NCBI GenBank assembly: GCA_015680685.1 | Contig: MNCI01003573.1 | Location: forward strand, 438,531 to 502,530 | Length of the DNA: 64,000 nucleotides | Origin: Gnetum montanum | Taxonomy: Eukaryota; Streptophyta; Gnetopsida; Gnetales; Gnetaceae | Reading direction: 5' to 3' | Part shown: piece after piece, positions 1 through 10,330 of the stretch | Layout of the letters: each line of letters opens with the position of its first letter | Numbering within the stretch: the first letter of the stretch is position 1 | Translations under genes and position numbers: made by a program | The notes under the pieces: generated by a model | The model's database searches: none | What the model was told of the DNA's origin: nothing | What the model saw: the letters and a program-made list of their open reading frames with translations, nothing else

Positions 1-841
1 ATTGTTGTAAGAGAGCCTCTACATGTAGTCAAGTCGTTGAACGATTCAATAGTCAAGAGGGTTCAGAAAATCTTTGGTATTTTGATAGGACTAGAATAGC
101 TTCTGTTATCTTTAAAGTGAATCTCCATCGTTTTCCAATCAGAAATTGTCAAGTCTTTTGAAGGTTCTATTGAATGCAATTGTTGACATCCATTATCTAG
201 CCAAAATAGAGTCTCATACGTTATATTTTACGCAGCAATTTTTTGGGTAGCATAGTAGGATTGTCTTGAAGAAATTGCTTATTTGAGCTTTGGAAGTTTG
301 AACAATTTGTAGTTATTGAATTTGGGATTGCTTTATTGTGAAGTGTTTACTTGTATCATTTTACCTTGTTTAAACATTTGAGATCTTTACACGAATTTGC
401 TTTCTTTTTCTCTTCTTTCTATTTCCATTGAATCTCGCTCTATTTCTAGTTTCTTTGGGAACTATCTCTTTCTCTGGGAAAAATTAAAAGTAGATTTGTA
501 GAGTTGTGCTCAAATTTTTTTGCAAAATTTTATTTGTTACAATTAGGTATTATAAGGACCACATAGACTAGGCAATTGAATAGAATAAGAACTCTGAAGA
601 ACTCACAGTACTTTGCAAAGTTGGTTGAATCTCTTTAAGATAAGTCATTTATAGTTTTACACACAATCCAATCGTTTTATTTTTCACAACAGAACACCGC
701 AACAACACACACACATACTCACATTAACTACTAAGTCTATTTGGAGGTATTTGGACCTTGGTGTTGCCAGAGACCATCAAGCACCTAAATCTTGTTCAAG
801 GATACTCGTTGGCGGTCGCGTCCCAAACGGTTACCAACAAA
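1..841. other. Unassigned sequence, possibly the end of an LTR
   Basis: No gene recognised. It contains pyrimidine-rich stretches (about 400-440) and, at 541-557, a sequence resembling a decayed initiator-Met primer site just after a stretch ending GTTACA. This could be the right end of a copia-like LTR with its first internal bases, but no partner LTR is in the window. A short CpG-rich patch lies at 806-833. The segment ends abruptly at a pol fragment. Confidence 0.3.
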
Positions 842-1276
842 AAGCTCAGGCACTATGTGCTTGGTTATAAAGTGTTCATGTACACAGATCATAGTGCCAT
901 TTGATTTTTAATGAATAAACCAATGGTAAGCCCCTGTGTTATATGGTGGCTTGTGATTTTGTAAGAGCTTGATTTCACAATGGTACATTGAAAAGGTGTG
1001 GAAAATGTGGTCACCGACCACTTGTCACAGCTAAGATGGGATGAAAAAGAGAAACAGAGTCCCTTATCTAATCAATTTTCTAATGAATATCTCTTTGCAA
1101 GGGGTATTAATGGACAAATGCCAAATGAACTAAGAAGGTATGACACCATCCTTACTTATCTACTCAAGCAAGAACTACCACAAGGGCTGGACACCTAGAA
1201 GAAATAAAAATTTCTTCACCAAGTTAAGCATTTCATGGAAAACAATAGGAGCCTTTACAAAGTATGTCCTGATGGC
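842..1276 (+). pseudogene. pol: Truncated Ty3/gypsy pol fragment (RNase H end to integrase start)
   Basis: Translation gives the end of an RNase H domain (motif HYVLGYKVFMYTDHSAI), the VENVVTDHLSQLRW linker and the segment leading to the integrase N-terminus (motif FLHQVKHFME). It aligns throughout with 36862-37290 of element A but keeps several glutamine codons that are stop codons there. Both ends are broken: the left abuts unrelated DNA, and the right stops after KVCPDG and runs directly into LTR sequence. It is a remnant of the element A/B family with no function of its own. Confidence 0.85.
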
Positions 1277-2108
1277 CCCGATATCGGGTATGCAATATCG
1301 TAGGTTTGGAAATAATTTTGGATATTCGATATCACTATTCTCATATTATCCTATAAATATAGCATTGGGGTGCATAGTAGAAGGGGGGATTTTTTTTTGG
1401 GAGAGGAGTCTTTAGTTAGTTTTTAGTTTTTAGTTCTTATAGTTAGTTTTAGTGTTCTTTCCAAGTGCATGTCTGTAGTGTGATGCTTGTAATTGTACAA
1501 AACCTTTGTTCGAGTGTGATGTACTTGGACACACACACAATCGACAATAAAGATCAAGATTACTCGATCATTGTAGCATTCAATTAGCTTTTAATTATTG
1601 ATCATTTATTACTATTTTCTTAGTTAATATTTATTTTATCATCATTTACTATTTTTGTTATTAATGTAGAATGAGTATGCCTTAATCATGAACATTTAAG
1701 TGTAGCTACGTGGTAACCCAGTAGCGTATTGAGTAGTGCTTCGAGTGATGTGCACTTGGTAATCCCAAAAGTAGTACATGAAGTCTAAGATGCATACAGA
1801 TGATTAGGGATGGATGCTCATCTCACATAGGCTAGCTCAAATCTTATTTTCTATTATCCATTAACTTAATTAAGTTATCTCTTATTGTCCTTAGGAGTAG
1901 CATAATACTAGGGATCACATCATACACCTCACTCTAGACTAAATCATACGTGACAAAGCAAATACTAGTCCAAGTGGAAAGATAACAAATTGTGATCAAT
2001 GTATAATCATCTAGGTGCCACAACTAGTCCATCTGTGGAGTTTGATCAGATTGCGCATACACGCTTGTATTCGTATGGTTGAGTGTAGGGGTATCTTGCC
2101 ACTCATTA
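1277..2108 (+). repeat. LTR of the element-B family, 5' end missing
   Basis: Matches the reverse complement of the LTRs at 5853-6725 and 13454-14319, including TATA box CTATAAATAT (1351-1360), AATAAA (1546-1551) and the 3' end ACTCATTA (canonical ACTCATCA). The first few tens of bases are missing because pol sequence is fused to it. A palindromic GATATCGGGTATGCAATATC block lies upstream of the TATA box. Confidence 0.8.
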
Positions 2109-2812
2109 GTTGTCTTTCCAATCTTACTTGTGAAATGCAAGTGTATGGTTAAGTGTGACTGAGGCATAAGATTTTTATCATTTTATGTTTTATCAATTTG
2201 ATCACCTAAAAAAATAATGAAAGTGAAAGTAATTAAATGCTAAGTGAACTATTGTCTAATCTAACCTAACACAAGTAACTGTGCCCACTTCGTGGACACA
2301 TCTTGAACTTCATGTAAACACTACTAGGTTGTCAAATGCTAACTATTTCTGAGCTACCAAGTGTCACACATATGTTCAAAGGGGTTGTGCTTATGTATTT
2401 TAATTAATTGCTTAAGTAATCAATTAATTACTGAATGAATAACATTAAATGTGAACTGCATGAAATCACAATGTATAAATGCATAAAGAAACAAAGTCTC
2501 AAGTGCTACAAGGATGAATCAAAGAGCTTGTCTTTATTACCAACACAATGGTGTGTTTAGGTACATCAATGCCTGAATAAAGATCCAATTACACTTAGAT
2601 GTCTTACTGCAGGTACTTGGAAAATATTCTAACTGTCGAATGAACAAACTACAAGAATTTGGCTACTTGACTTCAAAAACTACTGAATTGTGTGCCTAAG
2701 GGTTGTATTTATGGGTTCGGGAGTACCTCGTGATATCTTATGCTCGATATCGCATCTTGGGCTAGGATATTGCATACCCAATATCAGGGCTCATGTAAAA
2801 CATGATTCATCA
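2109..2812 (-). repeat. LTR of the element-A family, inverted, 3' end missing
   Basis: The reverse complement matches the element A LTRs: it starts TGATGAATCATG at 2812, carries the GATATT...GATATC blocks, a TATA-like region and the stretch reading ACTTAACCATACACTTGC. About the last 160 bp of the LTR are missing where it meets the previous LTR. The two LTRs are therefore head-to-head, a rearranged arrangement rather than one intact element. Confidence 0.8.
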
Positions 2813-4189
2813 TGTTGAGTAACATTGTCTTTTCATTCTTTTTCTTTCCTTTGCCTACATAAGTAATTATACATGAAAGGTAAGAACAAGGAAAGTAAAA
2901 GGACAAAAAAGAGTAAAGTAATAATTTATTTTTTATATGAAGGCATTCATTCTCTAGTTTAAGTAACCATTCACTATTTAATAAGTGACATAACTCTTGC
3001 AAAAGATGCTTTAGGTTTGTAATCACTTCAAGAAAATCCTTAGGAATCAAATGATATTCGGAAATACCATTGGACTACACTAACTTGAAATCACTCTAGA
3101 AGTTGTATGATTGAAAATTTCACAAATGGAATAATTCCTCTTGAATGGAACAGGACTGTTCTTAGTGATTTGATCACTAAGGTGATGAAACAGAAGAAAT
3201 TTTTCTTCATTGTCAACAACTAACTATGCAATGAATAAGAAGAGCCCTTGATGATAATTGATGATGATCTAATAATTGACACTATCTCTATGAAAGACAT
3301 TGTTATTATATTATGTGGTACAAGTGAGAGTGGAAGTTTTTAGGGGAGTGCTTAGTAGAGATACTAGCCTGGAAAACATGGGTGGTGGAGTAGTAGTCCT
3401 ATTAGGTGTAGGATAATAAATAGATTCCAACTTTCTTCTTTCTATTTCTTGGGCCAAAAACTGTTAAGCCACCAACAATTGCTAAGAAATAGAGTGTCAG
3501 AGGCATAAATAGAGGGAGGTAAACAAATCCAATCAATGGATAGAGTTTACCTCTAGCTCCTTCTCTTTTTGCTTTTTCCTTAGGGTCGTCACCACCAATG
3601 CATGGTCATTAATCAATCAAAAGAGTACGTGTTAATAATATCAATTAATTAAAAAAATATTTACTAGTAAGATAAGTACTTTGGAAATGGGTTCAATAGA
3701 TTTTCCTTTGCTTGGATCTTATTTACTAGTACTAGCATCAAGATTAGTACTAGTAAATAGGATCAAATAAATACATAAAAATAAATAACTAATAAATTTA
3801 AAATTTAATTATGAATACTTTATTAACGTCTTCGAGATTTTGAGATCAAAATATGACGTCTCAACCTCTTTTTGAATCTTCAAGTCTAGTCTTCAAAACA
3901 TTTTCATCCTCAAGATACTCAAGATATTGTTGGAGATTAAAAGAAAAGAAGTAATTGTTTTCATCAATATAACATGAAATCAAGACCATGAATAAAGGAA
4001 CATACCATATAGTAAATTTATTTCCTCATGATTTAAAAACTTTAGTAAGTAACTCCATGGATGAAAATAAATGACTAAAACAAGAGTAGGATCAAATCAT
4101 ACATCCTACCATTCTTGACACCATCAAGAAGAAAAATAGCAAATGATAAAGTAATATAGGTGTGGAGTTGCCAAGAGATCTTGTTATTC
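2813..4189. other. No recognisable gene
   Basis: AT-rich sequence with only short ORFs full of neighbouring stops on both strands. Apart from the hairpin described separately, nothing was recognised. It may be the inside of a very old element. Confidence 0.4.
3715..3764. repeat. Short inverted repeat (hairpin)
   Basis: Arms of 20 bp (3715-3734 and 3745-3764) are complementary with one mismatch around a 10-base loop; the inner 14 bp are perfect (ATTTACTAGTACTA). A related ATTTACTAGTAAGATAAG string lies about 60 bp upstream. Could be part of a foldback element or a chance hairpin in AT-rich DNA. Confidence 0.7.
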
Positions 4190-4378
4190 AAAAATAAACA
4201 AATATTGAGGAGGGGGAGGTGGGGGGATCTTGGAACCCAAAATAAGTTAAACATAGGTACACCCCAGGATATATAGTCCAATTAGAACTTTATATAACTT
4301 AGCATTACCCACTAATATCAAACCCATGAATTGGAGCTTCCAAATGAAGTGTCTTACCACTAGGCTAACACCTTATTG
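4190..4378 (-). mobile_element. tRNA-derived SINE candidate
   Basis: On the minus strand an A-box-like TTAGCCTAGTGG (4357-4368) is followed 44 bases later by a B-box-like GGTTTGATATT (4314-4324), the spacing of an internal RNA polymerase III promoter. The B box fits GGTTCGATTCC after cytosine deamination. Downstream comes unrelated sequence ending in a T-rich stretch near 4190, as in many plant SINEs. The tail end and target duplication were not located, so the left boundary is approximate. Confidence 0.55.
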
Positions 4379-4491
4379 TTAAGAAAAAAAAGATAAAATG
4401 CAACCTTGTCATTAAACTCACTTTCTTCGAAGCTCCTATGTAGTATGATAGTGATGTTTACATATTCAAAAATACCCTTTACAAAAAAATC

Positions 4492-4869
4492 TTAAAATTC
4501 TTGAGAATAGTAATTAGGTTGACATGGAGCCTCACCTACATGAAAATTTAAGCAATGCATTATAGTATCTTGGCTCAACTCTATTGTACCAAAAAACATT
4601 CTAGATGCTAAACTAGATGTGGTATCGTAATAACTACACCATTCCAAAATCAACTCATTATACAAACTAGGTTTAAAGATAGGAAAGATGAAAAAATTGG
4701 ATATAAGATATGTTCTTAAAAGTTTATAATCCTTAACTTCTAACAAATTACAAACTAAGTTGGTGGTTTTTAAGACATGATTGTCATGCAAAATGACATC
4801 AAGTTTGAGAGTAACCTTTCTACTTATAGAAATTGAGGAAGGAGGGGTAGGACATTTTGGTAGTACCAT
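4492..4869 (-). CDS. Unrecognised 125-codon ORF
   Basis: A 125-codon frame open from ATG to stop, long for this AT-rich, stop-rich neighbourhood. The product is hydrophobic and aromatic-rich in its second half, with the pattern ELILEWCSYYDTT, then GTIELSQDTIMHCLNF. This layout (a helical segment, then G-x-I-x-L-S-x-D-x-I) loosely recalls the N-terminal half of the 'putative plant transposon protein' domain of Athila/Tat-type elements, but the likeness is weak and by eye. No promoter, partner ORF or LTR was seen. It may be a transposon remnant that stayed open by chance. Confidence 0.3.
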   Translation of the reverse strand: MVLPKCPTPPSSISISRKVTLKLDVILHDNHVLKTTNLVCNLLEVKDYKLLRTYLISNFFIFPIFKPSLYNELILEWCSYYDTTSSLASRMFFGTIELSQDTIMHCLNFHVGEAPCQPNYYSQEF

Positions 4870-5847
4870 GATCCTTGGCTAACTTGCCTTTTGCTACTCT
4901 CTAATTTTTTTCTTCTTTAGATTCAAAATTTTTAGTCTAGTTTCAATGTTATAACTCATAAAAATTTATGAAGGATTTATTGGTTGATTAACTTAGGGTT
5001 AGTGTTAAAATTAGGTAGTTATTGGGTCAATTATCAGTAGTTGTCAAGGAAAGCTTAAGTTAATAATGACTGACAAAAAAGAAATATTAGTTAATGTGGA
5101 TTTCTAACTATTAAACTCATACTTATATAATTTTAATTATTATATATCAAGTTTCCTTAAGCCTAACATGTAGTGCACATTAATATGATTCCAATAATGT
5201 AAATTTCACTTCAATCAAAGTTATAGTTTAGGAGATATGGTCATTTTAAATTCATCATATAACATGTAAAAGTTATGAATTGAAATTTAAAATAAAAGAA
5301 AATTAAATTTTCCAATGTAAAATTTTAAGGGTAGGAATTAAACCTACAAACTCTTAGTTTCCAAACCTAACTCTTAAGTTCTACTTTGAGGATGACCATC
5401 TTTGTGTGCATATATAGGTGGATAAAATGGTATAATAATTACTTAACATAATAATAATAATAAGCTTTTTTGAATCATAAGGATTTTACAATAGGTAGGA
5501 AAAGGTTATGTCCAGCAACACTAGCTTGCTACATTTAATGATGCTACTCATTATGCATGGGTAGTAAGATTGTACTTCTACATAATAGGCCATGCCTCTT
5601 TGCCGCTATTACCCCTATCATGCGTTGTCCATGTTGCCTTTCTACAAAATAGTTATGAAACCCATACAAAAGACATTAAAAATTTAGATTGGTCATAAAT
5701 ATTAAGATTAGAGATGAGTATTAACAATCAAATAGTGGTTTCTACTTAATCCTAGCTCTCTAAATCTAATTCCATTAAAGGTTTTAATCAATTAGATATT
5801 GTAAAATTTGTTGCTAGCTATTCCAAATCCTTGTAGCAAATATCTAA
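4870..5847. other. No recognisable gene; left flank of element B
   Basis: AT-rich, with a short ATA microsatellite near 5448-5462. Apart from the second SINE candidate nothing was recognised. It was joined to the DNA at 14320 before element B inserted, so it should be the 5' side of the chromovirus, but no LTR matching 19016-19850 was seen here. Confidence 0.4.
5300..5395 (-). mobile_element. Second SINE-like tRNA-related fragment
   Basis: On the minus strand GTAGGTTTAATTCCTAC (5331-5347) looks like a tRNA T-arm with B box GGTTTAATTCC, and the stretch AGTAGAACTTAAGAGTT about 44 bases upstream has the spacing and partial sequence of an A box. Decayed and less convincing than the copy at 4190-4378. 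Confidence 0.35.
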
Positions 5848-5852
5848 CCACT
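5848..5852. repeat. Target-site duplication of element B, left copy
   Basis: CCACT directly outside the left LTR end; the right copy is CCACC at 14320-14324, a single C/T difference. Confidence 0.75.
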
Positions 5853-6725
5853 TGATGAGTAGCAAAGTACCCCTTACACCCAACCATATGGATCATAAGT
5901 GTTCATGCATGATTTGGTCAAATTCCATGGATGGGCCTAGTTGTGCCATCTAGATTGTTATGTCTTGATCACCGTTTGTTGTCCTCCCACTTGGACTAGT
6001 GGGAACTTTGTCACATATGGTTTAGTCCAAAGTAAGGCATATGATAATTGATGTTTTTTTTCCTTGGTCCACTCCTAATGATAATAAGAAAATCAATCAT
6101 TTAACTAATAAACAATGGAAAGTAAAGTCTAAGCTAGCTTACGTGCAATGCGTATTCATTCCTAAGCTTCCATACATGCCTTGGACTTCATCCAACTACC
6201 ACTAGGATTACCAAGCATATTTTTACTAGGCATACAAAACAATAACACTACTAGGTTACTAAGTAATTACACTTAAGCACTTGCGATTAGTCGTACTCAT
6301 TCCACCTATTGATAGCAACAATAAAGAGGAAGAAATGATAAACATTAACTAAGGAAAATAGTAAGCATTTAAGTAATTTAAAATAATAGTAAAGCTAAGT
6401 GGATGCTACAATGATGGAAGTAATATCAATCTTTATTGTTGAACATGTAATGTGTCCAAGTACATCACACTTGAATAAGGATGTCGTACAATCACTTAAC
6501 ATCACATTGCAAGCATGCATTGAAAACAAACTAATAAAACTTCTGTACGTCTATGTCTAAAATCTATTCAAATCTATATATGCAAATTTTGCATCCAAGT
6601 GTTATATTTATAGGCTAGCATGAATGAGGCAATATTGGATACCCAACATTAGAGGTTGTGCCTTGATATCGAATACTTGATAACACAACTTCAATATTGG
6701 AGCCTTACAAAAACAAGACTCATCA
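5853..6725 (-). repeat. 3' LTR of element B
   Basis: 873 bp. On the minus strand it begins TGATGAGTCTTG at 6725, has TATA box CCTATAAATATAAC, the AACAATAAAGA polyadenylation region and ends ACTCATCA at 5853. Just upstream on the minus strand lies a weak polypurine tract (TTGAGGATA), which aligns with the GTGGGGGTA tract of element A. Confidence 0.85.
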
Positions 6726-6939
6726 TATCCTCAAGTTAAAAAAAATGAGGAATAAGTTCTTTATGAAATATTGGGAAGGTATGGGATTATTAACTAACTC
6801 TAATAAATACATAAACTAACTCTTTCATGCCATAGTGGTTTTTTACAAAAAATGGACCTGAGATGACAAAACAAGAAAATTCGAGGAGCTTATGTAGTTC
6901 TTAGAGGCAATGGATCTTTCATTGACTACTTCCATTTTT

Positions 6940-9626
6940 CATTAGGCTTATAGAATTTGTAGTAATTTAGGAATGCTTGCAATTTCTCCTTTATTCTTGG
7001 GTCATGCATTGTCAAAGCTGATGATCTAATGTGTGCTAAAACTGGTACACATACACGACAGCTGTGAGAACATCTGATTTACTTTCACATACCATGCCAT
7101 GAATTGCCTTCATTCCTCCTTCCTTTTCTATTAATTCATGATAATCTATTAATCTCTTGGCTAGGCTAGAGGCTACATCTCTTTGCCTATGGTAGTGAGC
7201 CTAAGTTGTTTCTAATTCTAAGTTTCCCATGTGGAGGTTTTGTAGAACATCTTTGATCTCTGCAAAATCTTTCTCATATAAGGCATAGGTCGTTGCTACT
7301 TGCTATTCCAATTCATTTCTAGGCTAACCTACTATTAACATGACAAGGTTAGCATAACAAAGGTTAGCTAATGCCATGTACTCTTTCAAATCTTCAATCT
7401 ATAGGTCCTTGTTTCTCACTTTCACTTGGCGGACCAAGGCATAGCTATCCAAGATGGTATGCCAATTAGGATTTTGTGCTAACATGGAACTGCTATAGGC
7501 CTTTTCCATCTAGACTTCTTTCTCATTAATTTGTTTGTACATGCTGATTTGGTCCCAGAAGTGCTCTTTTAGCTTCTCGTGCTTCTTGGCCTCATTCTAC
7601 CACATGCTTACCTCAATTGCAGACTTTTGGCATATTTCATGTACCTCCTTCATTGAGAGGGTTCAGTTCTCTCTGGCCAATTTGCTTATGTCTTGGTTAA
7701 CCCTCACTAGTTACTCCCTCAACTAGTGGATTCTCTTTTCCAAAATGTTTTTCTACTTCTCAATCGTGGTCAACCTTGCATTATCAGTAGCAAGCTACTT
7801 GTTTTCTTCGTATGCAATCGTTGATGCCTTCATATGAGCATATGCTTGGGATTTAGTGGCTGAGGCATTTAATATTGCTTTCTCCTTTTCTTATTTAGCT
7901 TCTTTATTATACTTAATCAATTAACCTAGCTACTCTATTCAAAATTACTCCAATTGGTTAGGCACAATGAATTGGGAAGGATCCCTTCTTTTGGCTGTTA
8001 GGGTAACTAACTCTTGTTGTAATTAGTGCACCTCTACTTTTGCATACTCAACCCTGGTCTCTACCATGACTAGTTTTTTCTTAGTAGCTATGAGATCAAA
8101 TTGTACTACAGTGACATCACTAGGGATGTCAAAAAGGGTTGTCGTAACTTTCCCAGTCTGTAGCAATCTATCAAGTACATCCTCATGAGTTGTAGGAGTC
8201 ATCGAAGTCTTGGCTAATATTTGTGCATTTCTAGTTCTAATTAAGTCCATTGGGGGTACAATAGGAACATTGAAGGATTCTTTAATGTCATATGTTATTA
8301 CTTATGCTATGCTTGCTACATCTTGGTGCTGCATAACCATGATTGTGGCACCTTCTCCCATTTCAAGCACCACTTGGAAAGATGCTACATTTTCAAAGAT
8401 CTGCTATGCCACTAGGCTTCTCCTCTTGATTGCGAAGAAATATGCCCCCTTGATGGATCGGCAGAAACTATAAGATGAACTACAACATCAATGACTTGAA
8501 AGATTTTGGATTCATCCCTAATTCCCCAATTGAGAGTTTCAACAATTTGCTCCAGGTGGCTCATTGTGGGCCTATAATCTTACAGTGGTGATGGTGAAAA
8601 TTGTACCTCTTATCATTGCTCTAGTTCTTGCTTTGGCTCCTTCTCTAGTTCTTGTTTTGGCTCCTTCTTTGGTTCCTACTCTTATTCGTCACCAAGGTCT
8701 TTCCTTGGTGCTATTGGTTTGAGAAACTCAGAGAATGAAGCATTTTGGGCCCTCTTGGAAACATCATTGGTGTAACCCAAGATTCTAGTATGGTTGCATA
8801 GCTTTTTGATTAGGCAAGGAAATGGAAGTGTTGGCTTCCCTGCCTTTCTTTCCTTAAATTTCCTTTGAATCTTCATGAAGTAGAATTGGGCAAGGTTGAC
8901 ATTGTATTTGCCCATCAAACTTACACTTCCTATAGTCGTGTAGGTTGATATCCTATTGAGCCATTTAGTGGGGAGGAGATGATATGTGTCAATTTTGAAA
9001 GAAATCCTCTCTTCCATAGTTAGTTGATTGTATATTTTTTCTTCTTTATTATATGGCTGTTTCAGCCACAACTTCCTTATTTTTTCATCAGACCTTGTGG
9101 ATAGGTGCACTACCTTAGCCCCCACATTTGGTATGTTCAGAGCCTTTGTAATAGCCTTGACTGAGAAAGAAACAAAGACTCCACCAATGTTGATAGTGGT
9201 GCCCTTCTCTTTATTGTGCAAAAATTGGTATGTCTCATCAAGGTACCATTCCTCACTTTCAAAAATAATGCGACATAAAGGTAATGCCCAAAGTTGAGTT
9301 TTGACTGCCTTAGGAACAAATTCCATGAATGGTCCAAAGTTCATTTCCACAATGACTGTGGTCAACAGGGATTGCTCCTAGATGGCTTGAAGGCATTCTT
9401 GGGACAACATGAGGTGTTGTCCCTATGCTTGAGTCCTAGGTCCTACAGCCTCTTCTTGGATCACTTGTCCTGTAACAAGGGCCTCTTGATGAATGCTAAA
9501 TGATTGGGCCTCTTGTTCTTCATACACAATTGGTGGACCTTGTTCTCCTAGTTGGCCTCTGCCACCTCTTATAAGTTTTCTTGTACTCTATGACTATCAT
9601 TCTTGTCCTCTTCTTTTTAGGGCCAT
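6940..9626 (-). pseudogene. Accessory ORF of element B: plant-transposon-like domain plus coiled coil
   Basis: A reading frame starts at ATG 9626 (M-A-L-K-R-R) and runs in one frame, broken by a few stops, into a 227-codon open stretch (9365-8682). That stretch has the hallmarks of the 'putative plant transposon protein' domain seen in Athila-type elements: VSFSVKAITKALNIPN, then YHLLPTKWLNR, GKYNVNLAQF and LPFPCLIKKLCNHTRI near its end. It is followed by an acidic E-P-K-Q-E-L-E repeat (about 8615-8690) and then, after a frameshift, a long heptad-rich coiled-coil region down to about 6950. Known elements carry such ORFs between pol and the 3' LTR, sometimes called env-like, but no signal peptide or membrane anchor is seen here. 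Function unknown. It is dead through stops and frameshift. No element A counterpart was found. Confidence 0.6.
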
Positions 9627-10330
9627 CTGTAATTAATCAAGGATTTGGTGTTACTAAGGTTTTTTTTATTTATCATCAATACAATTATTTGTTATGCATG
9701 CCCTTAGTTCCATTAGGCTCTTAGTTCATGTGATTGTAGAGTTAGAAAAATTTTAAGAAAAATGTCCAAAAAGTATTAACTTCTTTTATGACCCTTCACG
9801 ATTAGGCTGTTTCCCTTATGTATGATGTATAATGATAGTTATGATTCCTTAGGTGAGATAATTAAATATTTTGGCATGCATACAATTGATTGTTGATTAA
9901 AATACTTAAGTTTTTAAAACATTATTTCCCTTATAATACCTTCCATAAAATAGAAAATTTTGAAAAATTTACATAAGTCTTTCACACAAGCACCCTTCCT
10001 AATTAAATTGAACACTCTAGGATCAAATAGGTTTAAAAACTATAAGAATTGGAGTGGTATGGAGTAAGATATTGCATGTGGAAGTTGGATGTGAAGAGCT
10101 CTTAGTCAAGAGAAAAATGCAAAACCTCCCCTAGCTTCAATTGATGAGAATTAATTTTTGAGCATCATGAGGACCCTATTTATAGGTTTTTGTGGACCCA
10201 ATATCAGGTACTTAACATTGGGTAGTTGATATTAACTTCCACTCAATATTGGGTACCCGATATTAGAGGTATTAAAATTACATCTCATAGAAATATTCAA
10301 CATTGAAAATGAAGCTTTGTGATTGGTTGG
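9627..10330 (-). promoter_or_regulatory. LTR-like internal promoter upstream of the accessory ORF
   Basis: On the minus strand three GATATT/GGGTACCC-type blocks (10198-10266, including CAATATTGGGTACCCGATAT read on the plus strand) precede a TATA box CCTATAAATAGG (10175-10186). This is the same order as in the U3 of the flanking LTRs, but inside the element. About 550 bases downstream, AATTACAG directly precedes the accessory ATG, so a leader exon and intron are possible. It could be an internal promoter or the relic of an LTR-like insertion. Confidence 0.5.

Noticed and set aside
541-557. A firm copia primer site after an LTR end
   Set aside because: The match to TGGTATCAGAGC needs a transversion and no LTR partner or gag follows; noted only as a possibility.
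5331-5347. A functional tRNA gene
   Set aside because: A T-arm-like stem exists but acceptor and anticodon stems cannot be formed; better explained as a SINE remnant.
4870-5847. 5' LTR of the chromovirus
   Set aside because: Location fits because element B inserted in the chromovirus leader, but no TGTAACATTCC start or similarity to 19016-19850 was visible.
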